Assembly (NCBI GenBank): GCA_030592465.1
Contig: JAUVJB010000001.1
Coordinates: 1 to 45,776 of the forward strand
DNA from: Bacteroidota bacterium
Lineage (GTDB): Bacteria > Bacteroidota > Bacteroidia > Bacteroidales > B39-G9
DNA length: 45,776 nt
Direction: 5' to 3'
This document shows, in pieces, positions 23,973 through 32,790 of this stretch. Below the pieces are notes generated by a model, which ran no database searches, had not been told where the DNA came from, and was given only the letters and a program-made list of their open reading frames with translations. The position numbers and the translations under genes were made by a program. How positions within the stretch are numbered: position 1 is the stretch's first letter; each line of letters starts with the position of its first letter.

Positions 23973-24674
23973 ATGAACCTTAATAATATTAATTGCAGTA
24001 AATACATAAACGATAAAAATAGTATTTTTAATGTATTGTCTCGCAAAGAAAAAAACACCTTAATAAAAAATCATATTGTATCTTCTTATAAAAAAAACGA
24101 TACCATTTTTAAACAAGGTGAAATTCCAAATGGTTTACTTTGTTTAATTGAGGGTAAGGTTAAAATTTTTAAAAAAGGAGTTGGCGGTAGAGATCAAATA
24201 CTCAGAATGACTAAACCCATTGACATTGTTGGCTACAGGGCTTTGCTTGCAAATGAACCATATATTTCATCAGCTGTTGCTCTCGAAGATTCTGCAATTT
24301 GTGCTTTTGATAAAGACAACCTTTATGAATTAATTCACAACAATAACAATTTTGCTATAAATTTAATTAAACTACTCTCAACAGAATTAGGTTTTTCAAA
24401 TAAAAGAATAGTTGCACTTACTCAAAAACATATTAGAGGAAGACTTGCCGAAACACTTTTATTTTTAAAAAATACTTATGGATTTGAAAAAGATGATTAC
24501 ACCTTAAATATTTGTCTGTCGCGTGAAGACCTTGCTAACTTATCAAATATGACTACTTCAAATGCTATACGCACTTTATCTACTTTTGCTAACGAGGGAG
24601 TAATATCTGTTAAAGGAAGAAAAATAAAAATTAGGGATATTAAACAATTAGAAAAAATTAATTATTTGGGATAA
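23973..24674 (+). CDS. Crp/Fnr-family transcription regulator
   Basis: 233 aa. Residues 20-125 are a cyclic-nucleotide-binding-type beta-roll (IFKQGEIPNGLLCLIEGKVK; GGRDQILRMTKPIDIVGYRA). A dimerisation helix follows, then a winged helix-turn-helix at about 165-225, with LSREDLANLSNMTTSNAIRT as the recognition region and FANEGVISVKGRKIKI as the wing. There is no N-terminal cysteine cluster for an Fnr iron-sulfur cluster, and the effector pocket cannot be assigned to cAMP. It is a single gene with its own -7 box; targets are unknown. Confidence 0.9.
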   Translation: MNLNNINCSKYINDKNSIFNVLSRKEKNTLIKNHIVSSYKKNDTIFKQGEIPNGLLCLIEGKVKIFKKGVGGRDQILRMTKPIDIVGYRALLANEPYISSAVALEDSAICAFDKDNLYELIHNNNNFAINLIKLLSTELGFSNKRIVALTQKHIRGRLAETLLFLKNTYGFEKDDYTLNICLSREDLANLSNMTTSNAIRTLSTFANEGVISVKGRKIKIRDIKQLEKINYLG

Positions 24675-24780
24675 CTTTCTTATCATCAATAAATTATCAC
24701 ATCTTCCTTAAATTTTAAGCATTGATAGAATATTGCTGTTATTAATTTATTAAAAAAGTTTAATAACAATAATAAATTTA

Positions 24781-24788
24781 TATCTTTG
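24781..24788 (+). promoter_or_regulatory. Putative -7 box (TATCTTTG) for purH and the mre operon
   Basis: TATCTTTG fits TAnnTTTG exactly, 56 bp before purH. With only 18 bp between purH and mreB, it may drive the rod-shape genes too. Confidence 0.5.
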
Positions 24789-24844
24789 TACGAGCTTAAT
24801 TCAAGCTATGTTATAACTTTATAATTTTTTCGTAATTTGCTAAA

Positions 24845-26368
24845 ATGAGCAGTTTAAAAAAAATAAAAACAGCATTAATTTCAGTTTATAATAAAGAAAA
24901 TCTTGCACCTTTAATAAAAAAATTAAACCAATTGAATATTAAGATATATTCAACAGGCGGAACACAAAAATTTATTGAAAATTTAAAAGTTGATGTAAGC
25001 TCAGTTGAAGAACTTACAACATATCCTTCAATTTTAGGAGGAAGAGTTAAAACATTACACCCGAAAATTTTTGGAGGTATCTTATCACGTCGCTCTAACG
25101 AAAGTGATAAAATAGAACTCAATAAATATGAAATTCCTGAAATTGATTTAGTTATTGTTAACCTTTATCCCTTTAAAGAAACTGTTGCATCAGGAGCTAA
25201 TGAAGATGAAATTATTGAAAAAATTGATATCGGAGGAATTTCTTTAATAAGGGCAGCTGCCAAAAATTATAAAGATGTACTAATTATTAGCTCACGACAT
25301 CAATACAACTTATTATTAGACTTGTTAAACCAACACAATGGTGCAACATCATTAGAAGAAAGGAAAATTTTTGCTCGTCAAGCTTTTAATATTTCATCAG
25401 ATTATGATACAGCAATTTTTAATTATTTTAATAAAGACAAGCTTAATGTTTTTAAACAAAGCATTACAACATCAACAGCATTAAGATATGGGGAAAACCC
25501 ACACCAGAAAGGTGTTTTCTTTGGTGAATTTGATAAATTATTTGATAAGCTAAACGGAAAAGAAATTTCATATAATAACTTAGTTGATATTGATGCGGCT
25601 GTTAAATTAATAAATGAGTTTAACGAAACGACATTTGTTATTATGAAACATAATAATGCATGTGGTGTTGCATCACGACCAAAATTAATAGATGCGTGGA
25701 AAGAAGCTTTATCGGGTGATCCTGTTTCAGCTTTTGGCGGAATTCTTATTACGAATACTAAATTAGATAAAGAAACATCTGTTGAAATAAACAAATTATT
25801 CTTTGAAGTAATAATAGCTCCGGAATACGAAAGTGAAGCTTTTGAAATATTACGTCAAAACAAAAAACGAATAATACTCATTCAAAAAGATTTTGATTTT
25901 CCAAAAACCCAATTCAGGTCACTATTAAATGGTGTAATAGCTCAGAATGTAGATACAAGAATTGAATCTGAAAAAGATATGAAAGTTATAACAGAACTTG
26001 CACCAACAAAAGAAGAAATAATTGATTTGCAATTTGCAAACATAATAGTTAAGCATTCAAAATCAAATTCAATAGTTCTTGCTAAAAACAAAAAACTTTC
26101 AGCAAGCGGTGTAGGTCAAACATCACGCGTTGATGCACTAAAACAAGCAATAGACAAAGCCAATTCTTTTGGGAACGAACTCATTGGAGGAGTAATTGCT
26201 TCAGATGCCTTCTTCCCTTTTGGGGATTCTGTTGAAATAGCTCATAATGCCGGCATAACATCAGTTATTCAACCCGGAGGTTCAATTAGAGATAAAGAAT
26301 CTATTGATTTTTGCAATAATAATAACATGTCAATGGTTTTTACAGAAATAAGACATTTTAAACACTAA
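24845..26368 (+). CDS. purH: Bifunctional AICAR formyltransferase / IMP cyclohydrolase
   Basis: 507 aa, the full length expected. It performs the last two steps of IMP synthesis. The N-terminal IMP cyclohydrolase (MGS-like) domain shows IKIYSTGGTQKFIENL, LGGRVKTLHPKIFGGIL and IDIGGISLIRAAAKN. The formyltransferase part has LRYGENPHQKGVFFG and the MKHNNACGVAS motif with the catalytic Lys-His pair, then SAFGGIL and SASGVGQTSRVDAL. The end, GITSVIQPGGSIRD to VFTEIRHFKH, is complete. It lies 18 bp before mreB, so they are probably one transcript; purH next to mreB is a common Bacteroidota arrangement. Confidence 0.97.
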   Translation: MSSLKKIKTALISVYNKENLAPLIKKLNQLNIKIYSTGGTQKFIENLKVDVSSVEELTTYPSILGGRVKTLHPKIFGGILSRRSNESDKIELNKYEIPEIDLVIVNLYPFKETVASGANEDEIIEKIDIGGISLIRAAAKNYKDVLIISSRHQYNLLLDLLNQHNGATSLEERKIFARQAFNISSDYDTAIFNYFNKDKLNVFKQSITTSTALRYGENPHQKGVFFGEFDKLFDKLNGKEISYNNLVDIDAAVKLINEFNETTFVIMKHNNACGVASRPKLIDAWKEALSGDPVSAFGGILITNTKLDKETSVEINKLFFEVIIAPEYESEAFEILRQNKKRIILIQKDFDFPKTQFRSLLNGVIAQNVDTRIESEKDMKVITELAPTKEEIIDLQFANIIVKHSKSNSIVLAKNKKLSASGVGQTSRVDALKQAIDKANSFGNELIGGVIASDAFFPFGDSVEIAHNAGITSVIQPGGSIRDKESIDFCNNNNMSMVFTEIRHFKH

Positions 26369-26386
26369 TTTTAAATTAACAAATAG

Positions 26387-27409
26387 ATGGGATTATTTTC
26401 ATTTTTAACACAAGAAATTGCAATTGATTTAGGTACTGCTAATACAATTATTATCCATAATGATAAAATTGTGGTTGATGAGCCTTCAATTGTTGCAATA
26501 GACCAAAATACAAAAAAAGTAATTGCAATAGGTACGCAAGCCCGACAGATGCAGGGAAAAACACCTGACTATATAAAAACAATACGACCTTTACGTGATG
26601 GTGTAATTGCAGATTTTAACGCAGCCGAGCAAATGATTCGCGGCATGATTAAAATGATTGATAATAAACCGAGATTATTCTCTCCTGCACTTAAAATTGT
26701 TGTATGTATTCCATCAGGCAGTACCGAAGTAGAATTACGAGCTGTAAGAGATTCTTCAGAGCATGCCGGAGGTAGAGAGGTTTATCTTATTTACGAACCA
26801 ATGGCAGCAGCATTAGGATTAGGTATTGATGTTGAAGCTCCTGAAGGAAACATGGTTGTTGATATTGGTGGTGGCACAACTGAAATTGCAGTAATCTCAT
26901 TAGGCGGTATTGTCAGTAATAAATCAATTCGTATTGCAGGTGATGATTTAACTGCTGATATTAAAGAATATATGAGGCATCAACATAATATTAAAATCGG
27001 CGAACGAACAGCCGAAGACATTAAAATTAATGTTGGTTCATCGCTAACTGATATTGAGGATGCTCCACCTGATTATATTGTTAGAGGCCCTCATCAAATG
27101 ACTGCTCTTCCAATTGAAATTCCTGTTTCATATCAAGAAATTGCACACTGTTTAGATAGATCACTTAACAAAGTTGAAGCCGCCATTTTATCAACTTTAG
27201 AACAAACACCTCCTGAATTATATGCTGATGTATTAAAAAACGGGGTATTTCTTACCGGTGGTGGAGCTTTACTTAGAGGATTAGATAAAAGATTGAGCGA
27301 AAAAACTAAAATAAAATTTCATATAGCAGAAGATCCTCTTCATGCAGTTGCAAGAGGTGCGGGTATTGCTCTTAAAAATGTTGATAAATTTCCTTTTTTA
27401 ATGAGATAG
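26387..27409 (+). CDS. mreB: Rod-shape-determining actin homologue MreB
   Basis: 340 aa. MreB polymerises along the inner membrane and directs the elongation machinery. Visible actin-fold motifs are the phosphate-1 loop AIDLGTANTIIIHN, the connector YEPMAAALGLGIDVEAPEGN, phosphate-2 VVDIGGGTTEIAVISLGG and the adenosine motif FLTGGGALLRGLDKRL. The start MGLFSFLTQEIAIDLGTANT is typical, with an amphipathic membrane-binding N-terminus. It is followed by a 164-bp gap before mreC that contains a repeat palindrome (27497-27529). Confidence 0.97.
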   Translation: MGLFSFLTQEIAIDLGTANTIIIHNDKIVVDEPSIVAIDQNTKKVIAIGTQARQMQGKTPDYIKTIRPLRDGVIADFNAAEQMIRGMIKMIDNKPRLFSPALKIVVCIPSGSTEVELRAVRDSSEHAGGREVYLIYEPMAAALGLGIDVEAPEGNMVVDIGGGTTEIAVISLGGIVSNKSIRIAGDDLTADIKEYMRHQHNIKIGERTAEDIKINVGSSLTDIEDAPPDYIVRGPHQMTALPIEIPVSYQEIAHCLDRSLNKVEAAILSTLEQTPPELYADVLKNGVFLTGGGALLRGLDKRLSEKTKIKFHIAEDPLHAVARGAGIALKNVDKFPFLMR

Positions 27410-27496
27410 AATAAAGTAAAAAGACTAAAATAAAAAATATTTCAAAATTATTTTTTTCTATATATTTTTTTTACTTTATACTTTGAATTTTTTAGC

Positions 27497-27529
27497 CCCT
27501 GTTAAATAATTGCTTTGCATTTCACAGGG
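27497..27529. repeat. Palindrome in the mreB-mreC gap, related to the GTGAAAT repeats
   Basis: CCCTGTTAAAT and ATTTCACAGGG form 11-bp arms (one mismatch) around AATTGCTTTGC. The TTGCTTTGC and ATTTCAC parts match the interiors of copies B and C (about 1520 and 13733-13780). It could act as a hairpin in the operon transcript; it has no T-run, so it is not a typical terminator. Confidence 0.6.
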
Positions 27530-27573
27530 TAAACTTTAGCCTTTAATTTGAATATTCTTTTTACTTGTTATAG

Positions 27574-28404
27574 ATGAGGACATTAGTTAAATTTTTCTTA
27601 AGATATTATTACTTTTTACTATTTCTTACGTTTGAAATTTTTTCAATATTCCTTGTTATAGAAAATAATAATTATCAAAAAACCTTATTTCTGAATTCTG
27701 CAAACTTCTTTTCAGGGAATATCTACAAAGGCATCGCTAATTTAACTTCGTATATTAATCTAAAACAAACAAACGAAGAATTATCAGCCGAAAATACACG
27801 TTTAAACAACATTCTAAAAAATTCATATAAAACTAATGAAATCTCATTGCTTGAAATTTATGATTCTACTTATTTTCAACAATACACAACAACAGCAGCT
27901 CAAGTTATTAATAACTCTGTAAATCGACAAAATAATTATTTAACAATAGACAAAGGTGAAAAACAAGGTATTTCTCCTGAAATGGCTGTAATATCGCCCA
28001 AGGGCATTGTCGGAATAGTAACAAATGTTTCAAATAACTTTGCTTCAGTAATATCTATCTTAAATACAAACATGCGTATAAGTGCAATGATTAAAAAAAA
28101 CGGGTGTTTTGGTTCTCTCGTTTGGGATGGAAAAAATTACAGAGAAACTATTTTAAAAGATATTCCTAATCATGTTAAAATAAATATAGGCGATACAATA
28201 ATAACAAGCGGATATTCCTCAATATTTCCAAAAGGGAAATTAATTGGGGTTATATCTGATTTTAAACAAAAAAAAGGTGGTAACTTTTATTTAATTACGG
28301 TTAAATTATCAACAAATTTTAAAAAACTTTCTTATGTTTATGTTATTGGTAATTTCCTAAAACAAGAACAAAAAGATTTAGAAAAAATATCAGAGAATGA
28401 TTAA
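27574..28404 (+). CDS. mreC: Rod-shape-determining protein MreC
   Basis: 276 aa. There is one N-terminal membrane helix (YYFLLFLTFEIFSIFLVIEN), a short coiled coil around LKQTNEELSAENTRLNNILK, and then the MreC beta-barrel core (AAQVINNSVNRQNNYLTIDK; MAVISPKGIVGIVTNVSNNF; SLVWDG). MreC is a periplasmic scaffold that links MreB with PBP2 and RodA. The start ATG at 27574 gives the usual short cytoplasmic tail. It overlaps mreD by 8 bp, indicating translational coupling. Confidence 0.92.
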   Translation: MRTLVKFFLRYYYFLLFLTFEIFSIFLVIENNNYQKTLFLNSANFFSGNIYKGIANLTSYINLKQTNEELSAENTRLNNILKNSYKTNEISLLEIYDSTYFQQYTTTAAQVINNSVNRQNNYLTIDKGEKQGISPEMAVISPKGIVGIVTNVSNNFASVISILNTNMRISAMIKKNGCFGSLVWDGKNYRETILKDIPNHVKINIGDTIITSGYSSIFPKGKLIGVISDFKQKKGGNFYLITVKLSTNFKKLSYVYVIGNFLKQEQKDLEKISEND

Positions 28405-28903
28405 ATTTATATTAAGAAATATATGGCGATTTGTAATTTTAGTAATTCTGCAAATAGTAATATTTAATAATATTCAATTTAGCGGTTACATCAATCCTTA
28501 TATCTATGTATTATTCATTTTATTACTTCCTTTTGAAACACCAAAGTGGCTTTTAATATTATCATCATTTTTATTAGGCTTGTCAATTGATATTTTCTCA
28601 AACACTTTAGGCATGCATGCAGCTGCCTGTGTATTTATGGCTTTTATGCGACCCCATGTTTTGCAATATATCTCACCTCGTGAAGGATATGAAGCAAGTT
28701 CATTACCTCGTATCTCTTATTACGGGTTTAATTGGTTCATTAAATATTCTATAACATTAATTTTAGCACATCATATTTTTTTATTTTATATTGAAGTTTT
28801 TACTTTTTCAGGGTACTTTTTTACATTATCAAGAGCTTTATTAAGTTCTTTATTTTCAATTATTCTTATTGTCTTTAGTCAGTATGTTATTTATAGAAAA
28901 TAG
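28397..28903 (+). CDS. mreD: Rod-shape-determining protein MreD
   Basis: 168 aa, almost wholly membrane-embedded, with five or six helices (FVILVILQIVIFNN; IYVLFILLLPFETPKWLLIL; SSFLLGLSIDIFSNTLGMHA). The LLGLSIDIFSNTLGMHAAA stretch corresponds to the conserved MreD membrane motif (G-x-x-x-D in a helix). It works with MreC in the elongasome. The identification rests on the hydropathy, that motif, the position after mreC and the 8-bp overlap. A 74-bp gap with short GAAGTTGTG tandem units precedes mrdA. Confidence 0.9.
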   Translation: MIKFILRNIWRFVILVILQIVIFNNIQFSGYINPYIYVLFILLLPFETPKWLLILSSFLLGLSIDIFSNTLGMHAAACVFMAFMRPHVLQYISPREGYEASSLPRISYYGFNWFIKYSITLILAHHIFLFYIEVFTFSGYFFTLSRALLSSLFSIILIVFSQYVIYRK

Positions 28904-28977
28904 TTGTGAGATTGTGAAGTTGTGAAGTTGTGAAATCTTAAATCATAAATCTAAATTCTAAATTGTTCAATTGCTAA

Positions 28978-30822
28978 ATGGATATTTATAAGCAAAGGAA
29001 ATATTTTATTCAAATAATATTTATACTCGTCGGTGTAGTATATATAATACGTTTGTTCGCATTACAGATGGTTGACGCGTCTTACAAAATTTCGGCAAGT
29101 AATAATGTTTTAAGATACATTACGCAATACCCTGCCCGAGGATTAGTATATGACAGAAACAATGAATTGCTTGTATATAACCAAGCAACTTATGACTTAA
29201 TGTTAGTACCGCGGCAACTTACATCTTTCGACACTACAAATCTTTGTAATATTATAAATATTTCAAAGCCGCAATTAATCGAAAAAATTAACAAAGCAAA
29301 ACACTATTCATATTTTAAACCTTCACTTTTTTTAAAGCAGATGTCGTCTGTAACTTATGCCGATTTACAAGAGAAGCTATATAAGTTTCATGGTTTTTTT
29401 GTTCAAACAAGAACCTTAAGGAAATACCCGAAAAAATTTGCAGCACATGCATTAGGCTATGTAGGTGAAGTTGACAAGGCTATTACCAAAAAACACAAAT
29501 ATTATAATCTTGGAGATTATATAGGTATAAGTGGAATTGAAAAATCATACGAAAAAGAACTCAGAGGTAAAAAAGGAGTGCAAATATTTCTTGTTGACGT
29601 TCATAACAGGATAAAAGGTAATTACAAAAAAGGAAAATATGACACGAGTGCTGTTGCCGGTGCAAACTTAACAACCACATTAGATGCGACTTTGCAAGCT
29701 TATGGTGAAAAACTAATGCAAAATAAAAAAGGTAGTATTGTTGCCATTGAACCATCAACCGGTGAAATATTAACTATAGTAACGAGCCCATCGTACAACC
29801 CTAACCTACTTATTGGTAGAATAAGAACAGAAAACTACTTAAAATTACTTAAAGACACATTAAAGCCCTTGTTTAACCGTGCATTGATGGCAAAATATCC
29901 TCCCGGCTCAACATTTAAGATAATTACTGCTTTAGTAGGATTACAAGAAAAAGTGCTTTATAAAAGTACACAATACTCTTGTCATGGAGGTTATCACTCA
30001 GGCAGAGTAACAGTTAGATGCCACTACCACCCATCACCATTAAACTTAATTCATGCAATTCAATATTCGTGCAACACTTATTTTTGTAATGTTTACAGAA
30101 ACATTATTGATAATTCCGAATTTGCATCTACCGATGAAGGTTTTAAAGTTTGGAGAGACGATGTTACATCGTTTGGTTTTGGCAATAAATTAGGTTCTGA
30201 TTTTCCCAACGAACTAAGTGGGAATATTCCTACATCTGCATATTATGATAAATATTACGGACAAGGGCATTGGAGTTCTCTCACAACAATATCGCTTGCC
30301 ATTGGGCAAGGAGAATTAGGAATTACTCCTCTGCAAATGGCAAACATGACAAGCACTGTTGCTAATCGAGGATTTTACTATACCCCTCATATTGTAAAAA
30401 ATATCAGCAACAAAAAAAGTATTGATGAAAAATTTTTTGTTAAACACTATACAAAAATAGATTCATCATATTTCCCGATAGTTATTGACGGCATGGAAAA
30501 AGTTGTTAATGGCGAAGCAGGAAGCACAGCGAGAATTGCAAAAATTAATGACATTATTGTTTGCGGTAAAACAGGAACAGCTCAAAACCCACATGGTGAT
30601 AATCATTCAATTTTTATAGCATTTGCTCCAAAAGACGATCCTAAAATAGCTGTTGCCGTATTTATTGAAAATGGAGGATATGGTGCAAGATGGGCTGCTC
30701 CTACTGCCAGCTTAATGATTGAAAAATATATAAAAAAAAGCGTTTCCAGAAAATGGTTAGAAAACTATATACTAAATTGTGATTTAATAAATGTACAAAC
30801 GCAAGACAAACATATGGAATAA
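28978..30822 (+). CDS. mrdA: Penicillin-binding protein 2, elongasome transpeptidase
   Basis: 614 aa. An N-terminal membrane anchor (FIQIIFILVGVVYIIRLFAL) precedes a pedestal domain with YPARGLVYDRNNELLVYN, then the transpeptidase: the active-site S-x-x-K in YPPGSTFKII (Ser near residue 311), SCN in IQYSCNTYFCN (about 365) and KTG in VCGKTGTAQNPHG (about 531). It cross-links peptidoglycan during side-wall growth, working with RodA. The start ATG is the first in frame after a 74-bp gap. The stop overlaps the start of rodA by 32 bp. Confidence 0.95.
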   Translation: MDIYKQRKYFIQIIFILVGVVYIIRLFALQMVDASYKISASNNVLRYITQYPARGLVYDRNNELLVYNQATYDLMLVPRQLTSFDTTNLCNIINISKPQLIEKINKAKHYSYFKPSLFLKQMSSVTYADLQEKLYKFHGFFVQTRTLRKYPKKFAAHALGYVGEVDKAITKKHKYYNLGDYIGISGIEKSYEKELRGKKGVQIFLVDVHNRIKGNYKKGKYDTSAVAGANLTTTLDATLQAYGEKLMQNKKGSIVAIEPSTGEILTIVTSPSYNPNLLIGRIRTENYLKLLKDTLKPLFNRALMAKYPPGSTFKIITALVGLQEKVLYKSTQYSCHGGYHSGRVTVRCHYHPSPLNLIHAIQYSCNTYFCNVYRNIIDNSEFASTDEGFKVWRDDVTSFGFGNKLGSDFPNELSGNIPTSAYYDKYYGQGHWSSLTTISLAIGQGELGITPLQMANMTSTVANRGFYYTPHIVKNISNKKSIDEKFFVKHYTKIDSSYFPIVIDGMEKVVNGEAGSTARIAKINDIIVCGKTGTAQNPHGDNHSIFIAFAPKDDPKIAVAVFIENGGYGARWAAPTASLMIEKYIKKSVSRKWLENYILNCDLINVQTQDKHME

Positions 30823-32218
30823 TATTGACTGGCTAACAGTTGTATTATATCTAATATTAATTACTTTTGGATGGATAAATATCTACTCAGCAGTATATAA
30901 TGATGGTCATCAAAGCATTTTTGACATAACACAACGCTATGGGAAACAACTGCTATGGATTTCTGCTTCTTTTATCTTAATTCTTATAGTATTTTTGATT
31001 GATGTGAAATTTTATAGTTTTTTTGCATATATTATTTACTTTGCCACAATTCTATTACTAATATCTGTGTTATTTTTGGGGAAAGAAATACATGGAGCTC
31101 GCTCATGGTTTGTAATTGGCAACTTTAGATTTCAACCCGCCGAATTTGCTAAAGTAGCAACAAGTATTGTTCTATCTAAATATATTAGCTCTTTTAATCT
31201 AAAGATTAAAAAATTTAAAACACTGTTTACTATTGCTGCTATTATACTTACTCCTGTTGCCTTAATTTTCTTACAAAACGATACAGGCTCTGCTTTAGTC
31301 TATTTTGTTTTTATTCTTGTTTTGTATCGCGAAGGATTATCAATAAATTATATTTTTATTGGAATATTAATTACTGCTCTTTTTATTGCTTCTCTTTTAG
31401 TTGATAAGTTAATAATATTTTTTTCAATAGAGATAATTGCTTTAATTATTTTCATCTTAAGAAATAAAAATATTAAACATATTATTATAGCATTAATAAC
31501 TATTTCATTAACTACATTTATTGTTTGGAAAATTAACAATCTTTTCAATTATAACCTGTCGTTTTATATAGTCAACTTAATCGGATTAACTATATCATCA
31601 ATAATATTGAGTATTATAGCTTATTGGCATAAAATGAATTACATTTTTATAATACTTGGAGTTTTATATTCATCAATAATATTTTCAAACTCAGTTGACT
31701 ATTTTTTTAATAATATATTAGAACCTCATCAACAAAAAAGAATAAATATCCTTCTAAGAATTGAAAACGACCCATTAGGTACAGGCTATAATGTAAATCA
31801 ATCGAAAATTGCCATTGGCTCCGGAGGTTTTTCAGGAAAAGGATTTCTACAAGGCACTCAAACAAAATTTAATTTCGTTCCTGAGCAAAGTACCGACTTT
31901 ATTTTTTGCACCATTGGTGAAGAAAGAGGTTTTATTGGAACCTCTATTGTTGTTTTACTCTTTCTTTTTCTTCTGCTGCGGATAATATATCTCGCTGAAC
32001 GACAACGCTCTCGTTTTAGTAGAGTATTCGGGTACTGTGTTGCTTCAATACTATTTTTTCATATTGCCATAAATATTGGCATGACTATTGGTCTAACTCC
32101 GGTTATTGGTATTCCTTTGCCATTTTTTAGCTATGGCGGTTCCTCTCTGTGGGCTTTTACTATTTTGTTATTTATCTTTATTAGATTAGATGCAAGTCGA
32201 TTAGAACTCTTTGGATAA
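30791..32218 (+). CDS. rodA: SEDS peptidoglycan glycosyltransferase RodA
   Basis: 475 aa. About ten or more transmembrane helices. The SEDS signature includes ARSWFVIGNFRFQPAEFAKV, the catalytic Asp region ENDPLGTGYNVNQSKIAIGS (Asp near residue 327) followed by GGFSGKGFLQGTQTKFNFVP, and the end GIPLPFFSYGGSSLWAFTIL. RodA polymerises glycan strands and partners PBP2. The start at 30791 (MYKRKTNIWNNIDWLTV) fits the family and overlaps mrdA by 32 bp. A hydrophobic middle section (about 175-290) makes it longer than E. coli RodA (370 aa), which is usual for Bacteroidota. It ends the operon; no clear terminator follows. Confidence 0.95.
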   Translation: MYKRKTNIWNNIDWLTVVLYLILITFGWINIYSAVYNDGHQSIFDITQRYGKQLLWISASFILILIVFLIDVKFYSFFAYIIYFATILLLISVLFLGKEIHGARSWFVIGNFRFQPAEFAKVATSIVLSKYISSFNLKIKKFKTLFTIAAIILTPVALIFLQNDTGSALVYFVFILVLYREGLSINYIFIGILITALFIASLLVDKLIIFFSIEIIALIIFILRNKNIKHIIIALITISLTTFIVWKINNLFNYNLSFYIVNLIGLTISSIILSIIAYWHKMNYIFIILGVLYSSIIFSNSVDYFFNNILEPHQQKRINILLRIENDPLGTGYNVNQSKIAIGSGGFSGKGFLQGTQTKFNFVPEQSTDFIFCTIGEERGFIGTSIVVLLFLFLLLRIIYLAERQRSRFSRVFGYCVASILFFHIAINIGMTIGLTPVIGIPLPFFSYGGSSLWAFTILLFIFIRLDASRLELFG

Positions 32219-32333
32219 ATTTATTTTTAATTAATTTCTCAACTATTTATTCTCACTTTTTTATAGATACTAATATTTTTTTTGAAAATAATTATTGGCT
32301 AAATTTAGATAATAATGCAAGTTTCAAGAAATA

Positions 32334-32399
32334 AATATAAAATTAGTAAGGAATAACTATAAAATTAGTTGTATAACTAAATTTATAGTTGTATATTTG
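32334..32399 (+). promoter_or_regulatory. BlaI/MecI-type operators and promoter of the blaI-blaR1-like pair
   Basis: Two ACTA-N6-TAGT palindromes lie at 32356-32369 (ACTATAAAATTAGT) and 32376-32389 (ACTAAATTTATAGT), centres 20 bp apart. Together they form a 16-bp inverted repeat with 15 of 16 matches. A third, weaker box (AATATAAAATTAGT) is at 32334-32347. The MecI/BlaI consensus in Firmicutes has the same ACTA-N6-TAGT frame. TATATTTG, a perfect -7 box, is at 32392-32399, ending 4 bp before the start codon, so the repressor would cover the promoter and the transcript may begin at or near the ATG. Confidence 0.75.
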
Positions 32400-32403
32400 T
32401 TGC

Positions 32404-32790
32404 ATGAAAGAATTAACTAAAGCAGAAGAACAAATAATACAAATTCTATGGAAAATAGAAAAAGGATTTGTGAAAAATATTATTGAATACCTGCCGGAAC
32501 CGAGACCTGCATATAATACAGTCTCAACAATAATCCGTATTTTAGAGAAAAAAAGGTTTGTATCTCACAAGGCTTACGGCAAAACTTATGAATATTATCC
32601 TTTAATTAACAAAAAGGAATATACAAAAGTGTATTTTAAAAATTTTATTCACAATTATTTCAGTAATTCATTTCAACAAATGGTTTCTTTCTTTGCAAAA
32701 GAAGAAGATCTATCTCTAACAGAAATGGAAGAAATGAAAAAAATTATTGAACAAGAAATAAAGAAACAAAAAACTGACAAACATGAATAA
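32404..32790 (+). CDS. BlaI/MecI/CopY-family transcriptional repressor
   Basis: 128 aa from the ATG at 32404. An ATG five codons upstream overlaps the promoter box, and the family start MKELTKAEEQIIQILW favours the later one. The N-terminal winged helix (residues 1-75; IIEYLPEPRPAYNTVSTIIR is the recognition region, then ILEKKRFVSHKAYGKTYEYY) binds palindromic operators as a dimer. The C-terminal helices (NYFSNSFQQMVSFFAKEEDL) mediate dimerisation and carry the cleavage region. It overlaps the M56 gene by 8 bp, the standard two-gene blaI-blaR1 layout, and operators lie directly upstream, so it probably represses itself. No beta-lactamase gene is present nearby. Confidence 0.93.
   Translation: MKELTKAEEQIIQILWKIEKGFVKNIIEYLPEPRPAYNTVSTIIRILEKKRFVSHKAYGKTYEYYPLINKKEYTKVYFKNFIHNYFSNSFQQMVSFFAKEEDLSLTEMEEMKKIIEQEIKKQKTDKHE

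Noticed and set aside
24845..32218. purH-mreB-mreC-mreD-mrdA-rodA order considered as novel
   Set aside because: This gene order is usual in Bacteroidota.
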